Positions 58,669-64,000 of a DNA stretch of 64,000 nucleotides are shown piece by piece (the stretch's first letter is position 1; each line of letters begins with the position of its first letter). Position numbers and translations under genes: made by a program. The notes under the pieces are model-generated. The model worked only from the letters and a program-made list of their open reading frames with translations, had not been told where the DNA came from and made no database searches. The stretch covers positions 15,978,501 through 16,042,500 of the forward strand of contig NC_036447.1 of the NCBI RefSeq assembly GCF_002775205.1. Reading direction: 5' to 3'. The DNA is from Xiphophorus maculatus (Eukaryota > Chordata > Actinopteri > Cyprinodontiformes > Poeciliidae).

Positions 58669-60681
58669 ATGAGAGAGAAAGCAAAGACTTTATTTTAAAA
58701 AAAAAAACAGTATGTGGTTGGCATAGGTCCATGCATTTTTTTAGATGACTAAGACTCCTTACTTTACTTTCTGACAAGTCAGCACACAAGAATTAGTCCC
58801 AGGAGCTGGCGTGGTGTCATGGTTGCTGGGGCCTCTAGAGCTGGTTGCCTCACAACAGATCCAACTCCATAGCTTGTCTCCCAGAATCAGCTGAGATACC
58901 AGCAACCGGTTGGAACAAACTGAACACCTCTGTACTTATAGTACAAAGCGTTTTGCTCTGGGGATCTGGGGGTCACATGAGGTTACAGGGACTTTTTTCT
59001 TATGCTGCTCCCTGTTTTCTGCATATTTGTATTTCTTAGAGGTAGCTACATTCTTTACAGGCCTGGGATTTTCCTTTGAGAAAAGCAGCATTCGTGGGAA
59101 GCTGTTATTATTCTTTCTGTTAATAGCAGCTCTGGTGTATATTTACACAAAGCGTAGCTGAGTTTAGGATTGTGCAAACAACGCTTCTGCAGCCTCTGAG
59201 GTGCTGACAACCTTAATGTCATATGTACAACGTACGGCTGAAACGATTAATCAGATTAATAGTGATTAATCGATTATTGAAATAATGGTCGACTCATTCA
59301 ATAATTGACTAATTGTTTATTGGAATATCGTTACCTGGCCTTTTTTTTTTTTAGCTTGCTCACATTGTTCACTGTTGTTAATGAATTGATATTAAGTTTA
59401 TTATTATCAGTTGTTGGTAACATCTAGAAAACAAAATGTGCTGTATTACTCCTATTTTAGGGTCATAAAGGGGCACCGTTTATTTAATTGGAACTAAATA
59501 GAATAGAAATGTCATTTATTGTGCAGCAGTGTGAAAATTCAGGTGCAACAGCTGCAAGTTAGATGGTAGCATGTATATTCACAGAGAAATAAATATATGT
59601 AAAAATAAGCATGATACCGTACCTCTATAGCATGCTTAGGTTAAAATAAATGTGCACCTGATTATTTAAAGAATAATAACAGATTATTAACAAGAAGTGA
59701 AAAAACTGCAAACATCAAGGATGTGCAAGTCTCAGCAGTAATATTATTTGAAAGGAAAGATCTATGTAAATAACAGCAGGGACATAAACACCTATTCAGT
59801 TAGTTTGGAGCAGTGATTGTTTTAAGTCTTAACGCTGATGGGAGGATAAAAAAAAATCATACCAGTGTGTCAAAACCAAATCACCAAAAACATGGATTAT
59901 GACAAGTCATGTTACTCTGCCTCCATTAGGTGACAAAGGCTATGTCTACTCCACGTTCCTGAAGCAGTACAACCCTCTGAGGGACTCCCAGCGGGCAAAC
60001 CAGAAGGCCAAAGAGCAGCAGCAGCCTCCTGTCATCACATATGAGGACTTTGACGATCTCAGCCTGTTTGTGTCACCCAGCAGCAGCAGCATGCGTAGCC
60101 TCAGCCTGAACACCACAGACAGCAGCTCAACCCTCTCAGGTCTGCAGGGAGAGCTGGAGAACGCTGAAGAACCGGAAGAGTCGGTGGATGATGACACCCA
60201 ACAGGTGTGTGGTGCTGCCCAGGTGTTTCTGTTTTATTGGTTTAATCATTACAGTAAGGTTAGAATATTTTATTCTTTAAAAAAAAATAATAATAAATTA
60301 AAGTAAAGATAATAGTTAGCTTAGACTCACCAGCGGAAATCATTTCTTTGTCGACGTAGAAAACTAAAAAGCAGTGCCCCCTACTGGTTTAAAATAAAAA
60401 TACACCATATGTATTAGAAGTGAGAAAGTAAACTGTATCCACACAAACAAAGATATTTGTTGCATTCAGTAACATCTGGACTATGTTTGTCTCCACAGTA
60501 TTATGCCGTTTATGCATTTCACGCACGCTGTGAACAGGAGCTGTCCCTGCAGGAGTACCAGCACGTCCGCATACTCCAGTTCTGTGACCTGGGCGGAAAC
60601 AAACAGTGGTGGTTGGCTGAGGCCAATGGACAGAAGGGATACGTCCCTGCTAACTACCTTGGCAGAATGTCATATGCATGA
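47334..60681 (+). CDS. arhgef38: Rho guanine nucleotide exchange factor 38, complete in fourteen exons
   Basis: Predicted RhoGEF that would load GTP onto Rho-family GTPases at membranes. Exons: 47334-47538, 53282-53466, 53906-54023, 54119-54266, 54364-54381, 54476-54675, 54786-54922, 55034-55138, 55789-55908, 57350-57721, 57819-57956, 58357-58558, 59930-60204, 60499-60681; joined 2406 nt, 801 aa (human about 777). Domains: the LERRKTDT and [10 protein letters not shown] block at the N-terminus; DH domain about residues 99-290 ([13 protein letters not shown], then [20 protein letters not shown]); BAR-like region about 320-560 ([15 protein letters not shown]); SH3-1 about 595-665 ([18 protein letters not shown]); SH3-2 about 742-801 ([39 protein letters not shown]). 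No PH domain follows the DH, as in this DH-BAR-SH3 subfamily. The ATG has a strong context (acc ATG g). Exon 5 is an 18-nt microexon, and intron 12 uses a GC donor. A fish exon between 55908 and 57350 could be missed, but the phases join cleanly. Confidence 0.94.
47539..53281 (+). other. arhgef38: arhgef38 intron 1
   Basis: 5.7 kb, donor gtacag and acceptor gtccatag. It holds a possible Tc1 fragment (49220-49500) and interleaved hairpins at 51181-51218 and 53077-53141. No other exon or gene recognised. Confidence 0.7.
49220..49500 (+). mobile_element. possible Tc1-like fragment in arhgef38 intron 1
   Basis: aagatgggaaagaaaagtga, tatgtgttgatcttcaaaca and aaccaggctggatgagga are in the order of a Tc1-type transposase leader. 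Strongly decayed; ends not found. Confidence 0.35.
54364..54381 (+). other. arhgef38: 18-nt microexon in the DH domain of arhgef38
   Basis: Acceptor tgttgcag ends at 54363 and donor gtaagt starts at 54382. The 18 nt complete codons for K-K-I-Y-D-Q and begin E, linking LAL to EGKPNLL. Both flanking phases match (2 nt carried in, 2 nt carried out). Skipping it would delete six residues without a frameshift. Confidence 0.85.
55909..57349 (+). other. arhgef38: arhgef38 intron 9
   Basis: 1.4 kb, donor gtaagt and acceptor ctctttcag. The frame stays open for 76 codons past the donor (to 56139), but that stretch has no family similarity. It includes a LINE-tail fragment at 57185-57262. A further exon unrecognised here cannot be excluded, since the fish protein is slightly shorter than human at this junction. 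Confidence 0.6.
57185..57262. mobile_element. LINE 3'-tail fragment in arhgef38 intron 9
   Basis: ctgctggagataggcaccag, then cccatgcaatcc and gcggaaggatgg, is the same kind of tail as at 13376. It lies 90 bp before the acceptor of exon 10. Confidence 0.5.
57730..57747. repeat. short (AC)n run after the exon 10 donor of arhgef38
   Basis: Nine AC units beginning about eight bases after the donor at 57722. Confidence 0.9.
58563..58672. repeat. (GT)n microsatellite with GTGC interruptions
   Basis: About 110 bp of GT/TG repeat with gtgcgtgcgtgc in the middle, beginning four bases after the exon 12 boundary of arhgef38. Long reading frames across it on both strands are artefacts. Confidence 0.95.
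59230..59335. mobile_element. palindromic ATTAATCGATT dispersed repeat
   Basis: gctgaaacgattaatcagatt, then tgattaatcgattattgaaa and cgactcattcaataattgac, match a common teleost repeat type built on ATTAATCGATT. Short and without defined ends; inside arhgef38 intron 12. Confidence 0.4.
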
Positions 60682-61284
60682 ATCTAGAATGTAAAAATGA
60701 CAAAAAGAAAGCAATATGAAGAGTTATGATGTCATACCCACCCTTTTTTTAAGTAATGTCGTACATTTTGGAAATTTGGGATTCAAATATTCTGTAACTG
60801 TTCAAGGTTACATATTTCTCCATTTTGAGTTTAATACCAAAGTCATGAGAAAATCAACTACAAGAGCATGTTTATTTCTGTGTCGCAACAGCTTCTAGTA
60901 CATTGTTTTAAATTTATTCAACAAATGGCCCATTTAAATGGAGCCTGAGCATGGTTAATCTTATTTCTTTAAGCTGTGTTGTGGATTAAAGCCCTCCCAT
61001 GGCATTAACATTAGAAGCTGATGTTTAAAACGCCATCTGTGATTAGTTATTTGTCACCATCCTTTAGTCAGAACAAGATACTTTCATCAGTTCCACAAAT
61101 AATTTCATATTTTAAATTGGAGAGGCACGAGAGCTTTGTGTGACACAAGATCAGGTCATATTTTAATATGCATCAAATTATACAACTTAATTTTTTATTT
61201 TTGAAATAACATTTCTCCACATTGTCTTCAAAAGCTAATTTGACTTGTTTGTAAGAAAACTTTCTATTTAGTTTTTTTTTTACA

Positions 61285-61830
61285 TTTAAAGCCTTACACA
61301 ATTATTGGCACTGCTGATAAAAATGTCATTAAAAGTGCTAAAACAAATGCCTATTATGGGGTCTTGATTACCCCAAGATACCACAGGTTTCTCCAGTACT
61401 CTAATGAGCAAGCTTTGGAGTTCTATTTTGCTCCATCATCCTCTTCACGCTGGATGATGGAAAGATAAACCTTGTTCCTTGCCTATCATTTTGTGGTCAG
61501 ACTTCCAGGTGTTTTAAGATCTCTTTGATTTACAGCCAAGTTTAGGCAGCTAGCTATATTGTTATAATTTTCAGATTGGCAAAGACCAACACATATTCAG
61601 CTTATGGCATGTTCTCTTGATATCCATTTGGAAGAATAGATAAAATATATTTGGTATCACATCAGTCCAAGAAACAGAAAGCCAGGGGTTACCAATTAAA
61701 ATTTTAAGCACCCTGATTACCTAAAAAAAAGAAGTACAATTTACCAAAATGCTTTAGTTACACATGCTTTAAAGGATTTATTAAGGGTGCCAATGAGCAT
61801 AGTGCCAATAACTCTCTAAAAGTATAAAAC
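61285..61830. mobile_element. possible Tc1-type relic downstream of arhgef38
   Basis: Left part acacaattattggcactgct and right part aagggtgccaatgagc / gtgccaataactctc look like decayed inverted ends (gtgccaataattgtg type). The interior has no recognisable coding remnant. Low confidence. Confidence 0.3.
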
Positions 61831-61843
61831 TTGTTCACCACAG

Positions 61844-61849
61844 AATAAA
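61844..61849 (+). terminator. candidate poly(A) signal for arhgef38
   Basis: AATAAA about 1.2 kb after the arhgef38 stop. Alternatives are ATTAAA at 60985-60990 and AATAAA at 62438-62443; which one is used cannot be told from the sequence. Confidence 0.3.
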
Positions 61850-62509
61850 TGTACTCAAAGGAAAAGTTGGTTCACTGATTTTAACTTTCAGATGGATATT
61901 ACAGCAAAAAAACAATTTTTTTTTTTTTTTTTACATAGACTGCTTGTGGTCCCAATACATGTAGAAAGCTCTGTATGTGGTAACATTTAAGATCAGAACT
62001 AGTCAACAATCAGAACATTCTTTTTTAGACGATAAAGCAAGAACAAGGTTTTTGTCTTTTTAGCAACCCCCCTAGATCTGTTAACATGTAGAATTTCTGC
62101 ATTGTGAATACTGAAACTGCACTTTCTAGATGTAAATGTTTTGCAGCCACCATGTAAAACTGCTTTGTCTTTATATGAATGTAGCGGGAGAGCTCACCGT
62201 TGGTATTTAACCTGTCATTTGGTTTGAATGAAAGTTCAGATGAAACTGCAGTGCACTTTGCTGAGCACCTTTTGTACCTCAGTGTTGTTAATATTGAAGT
62301 GATACGATCATGAAGTAATATGTGTCTTGATTTAGAGATCATTTATATAAATGAAGAAAATTATGAAGAATATATTTTATGATTTGTTCAAAATGTTTTG
62401 ATTTGCAGGATTCATTTTTTTTTTTTTTGAAACATTTAATAAATACAACTAATTTCTACATTTTTCTGAACTCATACTTCCACACGTTTTATATCTATGA
62501 GCCAGTGTA

Positions 62510-62940
62510 TGAGATGGATGGATTGATGATTGATGGAGGAATGAATGAAGAAGGAAGGAAATGGAACAATGACTGAGGCAAGGAAGGTCAATGGGGAGAA
62601 AGAATACAAGGAAAGGATTCGATAATGAAGGAAAGAAAGGTGTACAAATGAAGGCCACAAGGAAGGACAGAGAGAAAATGAGAATGGAAGAAGGGCGTGG
62701 ACAGATGAATCAATGAAGGAAAGATCAACAAATGAACAAGGAGTACTTCAGAAGGTCAGAGGAAGAAGGGACATGATCAAGAAAGAAAGGGATGAAAACA
62801 AAGAAAGGACAAAATGAAGGTGGGATATAAAGGAGTAAAGAAGGAAGGACATGATCAAAAAAAGCAAGCAGAGAGAAAAAAACAAATAGAAAAATTCAAA
62901 GGAGGCGAGGACAGAAGATGGGGAAATGAAAAGTTTCCCC
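62510..62940. repeat. degenerate GGAA/GAAG polypurine tract
   Basis: About 430 bp that is overwhelmingly purine on the plus strand, made of variant gaagg, ggaag, gatgg and aatgaa units between arhgef38 and ints12. Not a simple perfect microsatellite; pyrimidine interruptions are short. Confidence 0.85.
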
Positions 62941-63065
62941 ATCTTACATTTTCTTTGTCTCTAATTATCAAGACTTAAAAATACTAAAATCAAAATAATG
63001 TTTTCTAGAATGTGTAGGAACCCTTTACAAAGTGACAGATTTAGCCAGTTTGTGTGAAGAGATTA

Positions 63066-63071
63066 TTTATT
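63066..63071 (-). terminator. poly(A) signal for ints12 (minus strand AATAAA)
   Basis: TTTATT on the plus strand, about 220 nt downstream of the ints12 stop, a normal 3' UTR length. Confidence 0.5.
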
Positions 63072-63288
63072 TACCGGGTTGTTAAAAAGTGACACTTTGC
63101 TCACTGGTCGCTTTTGTTAGGACAGAAGAGGCACACAGAATCCAGCAGCATTAACACACAGTGAAGTTCAAGTATGTGACTGGATGATGGTGACTCCTTG
63201 TGCAAACACGATGCTCTAATCTACATGTTTACGTTCTACTTCCTCACATCATCCTCTGTTCTCAAGGTTCATGTCTCTCAACCTTGAC

Positions 63289-63831
63289 TTATTTCTTCAG
63301 TTTCTTCTGAGCTGTTTTTTTCTTCAAGATCTGCAGGCGTTTCATGGCATGAAGCTGGGACTCCTGAGAAGTCGGTGTGCCCTTTGAGCCGTTCCCATTG
63401 TTTCCATTACCTCCATTATTCCCTCCGTTCCCCCCAGCCGCCGCCTGTGAGCTGCTTGGTGAACCTGCTCCAGATGAAGAAGAGCCTTTCCCTTGACTCT
63501 CACCGCTAGATGAGCGGCTAAGTGTCTGCTTACCTAGATTTAGAGGTGGGGGAGGTTTCAGAGTTGCCTGGCTGGAGCCGTTTCCAGTGCTGCTCCCAGT
63601 AACCTTTGCACCAAGTCCCGATTTGGCTCCTGCTAGTCCTGACAAACCCACTGGTTTCTGACCGGAGGGAGCTGTCAAAGTCTTGCTGCTCCCGCTCGGG
63701 CCGGAGGAGGAAAGTTTGGAAGTGGCAGGAGCAGACGGGTTTGTTTTGGCACCAAACGCAGCCCAGCCAGTGAGACCACTGCCTGGGGAGGAGGAGTTGG
63801 TACTGGTGGGGTTGGCTGATGTGGCCGGAGG
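63289..63831 (-). CDS. ints12: Integrator complex subunit 12, last coding exon only
   Basis: Minus-strand exon with acceptor ctgcag (plus strand 63832-63837) and stop TAA at 63289-63291; 180 codons in phase 0. INTS12 is a small PHD-finger subunit of the nuclear Integrator complex, which cleaves snRNA and other nascent RNAs. The exon encodes the Ser/Gly/Asn-rich C-terminal tail: LTGWAAFGAKT near its start, a Gly-Asn run in the middle, and the diagnostic basic end MKRLQILKKKTAQKKLKK. The PHD finger and the rest of the gene lie beyond 63831, outside the window or in exons not reached. The strand and position next to arhgef38 match the human order. Confidence 0.9.
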   Translation of the reverse strand, partial: PPATSANPTSTNSSSPGSGLTGWAAFGAKTNPSAPATSKLSSSGPSGSSKTLTAPSGQKPVGLSGLAGAKSGLGAKVTGSSTGNGSSQATLKPPPPLNLGKQTLSRSSSGESQGKGSSSSGAGSPSSSQAAAGGNGGNNGGNGNNGNGSKGTPTSQESQLHAMKRLQILKKKTAQKKLKK

Positions 63832-64000
63832 CTGCAGGAAATGATAGAAAACAAAGAGTCTAACTGTTAGGGAGCAATATCTGATAGGATTTTATTTGCA
63901 TCCCATCCCATAATGCATTGCTGTTTTGGAAATAATTACCAAATGAATGATGTAAAGGATGTAGTCCAACCACTACTACAACCACTATCAAAAACAACCA

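Larger units (their letters stand above)
58559..59929 (+). other. arhgef38: arhgef38 intron 12, GC-AG type, starting in a GT microsatellite
   Basis: The exon ends HNG plus one base, and the intron starts gcaagt, the classic GC-donor consensus; the acceptor is ctccattag at 59929. This joins G|GT to give HNGGDKGYVY, matching the phase expected for the family. About 110 bp of GT repeat follows from 58563, which offers many competing GT dinucleotides. The rest of the intron is AT-rich, with a palindromic dispersed repeat near 59230. Confidence 0.7.
60682..63288. other. arhgef38 3' UTR, intergenic spacer and ints12 3' UTR
   Basis: AT-rich, with several candidate poly(A) signals, a possible Tc1 relic (61285-61830) and the polypurine tract (62510-62940). 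The two genes converge here. No further gene recognised. Confidence 0.6.

Noticed and set aside
58357-58789. Long frames with C-V or H-T repeats around the GT microsatellite
   Set aside because: Only 58357-58558 is coding (arhgef38 exon 12); the rest is repeat read-through in the intron.

Overview
The window is nuclear DNA from a ray-finned (teleost) fish. The evidence is large intron-rich genes with GT-AG splicing, an AT-rich background, many AT and GT microsatellites, a tRNA-derived SINE and numerous dead Tc1/mariner copies of the kinds common in teleosts. The exact species cannot be read from it; the repeat flavour suggests a percomorph, perhaps cyprinodontiform-like, but that is a weak inference.

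Four protein-coding genes can be assembled exon by exon, in the order and orientation known for human 4q24: tet2 (+), ppa2 (-), arhgef38 (+) and ints12 (-, only its last exon). tet2, ppa2 and arhgef38 each join into one open frame with no stop or frameshift (1760, 339 and 801 codons). They are adjacent but functionally unrelated: a 5-methylcytosine dioxygenase, a mitochondrial pyrophosphatase, a Rho GEF with DH, BAR and SH3 domains, and an Integrator subunit. This is conserved synteny, not an operon or pathway cluster.

Layout: 1-9.0 kb is the tet2 upstream region, with Tc1 relics and no gene I can support. 9.0-9.3 kb holds a candidate untranslated tet2 exon. 9.3-24.7 kb is a long intron with microsatellites, a SINE and candidate regulatory patches. 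24.7-32.2 kb is the tet2 coding region (nine coding exons), followed by a long 3' UTR to about 36.1 kb that contains a Tc1 relic. 38.3-44.1 kb is ppa2 on the minus strand, with a CpG-rich promoter. 44.2-47.3 kb is intergenic with a large Tc1 relic. 47.3-60.7 kb is arhgef38. 60.7-63.3 kb is intergenic/3' UTR with a polypurine tract. 63.3-63.8 kb is the last exon of ints12.

I found no novel biological system. The points most worth a second look are: a GC-AG intron in arhgef38 whose donor sits against a long GT microsatellite; an 18-nt microexon in its DH domain; a weak tet2 donor whose retention gives an immediate stop; upstream AUGs before the tet2 start; a possible second ppa2 first exon; and a recurring class of short, perfect, interleaved inverted repeats that look like replication template-switch scars.
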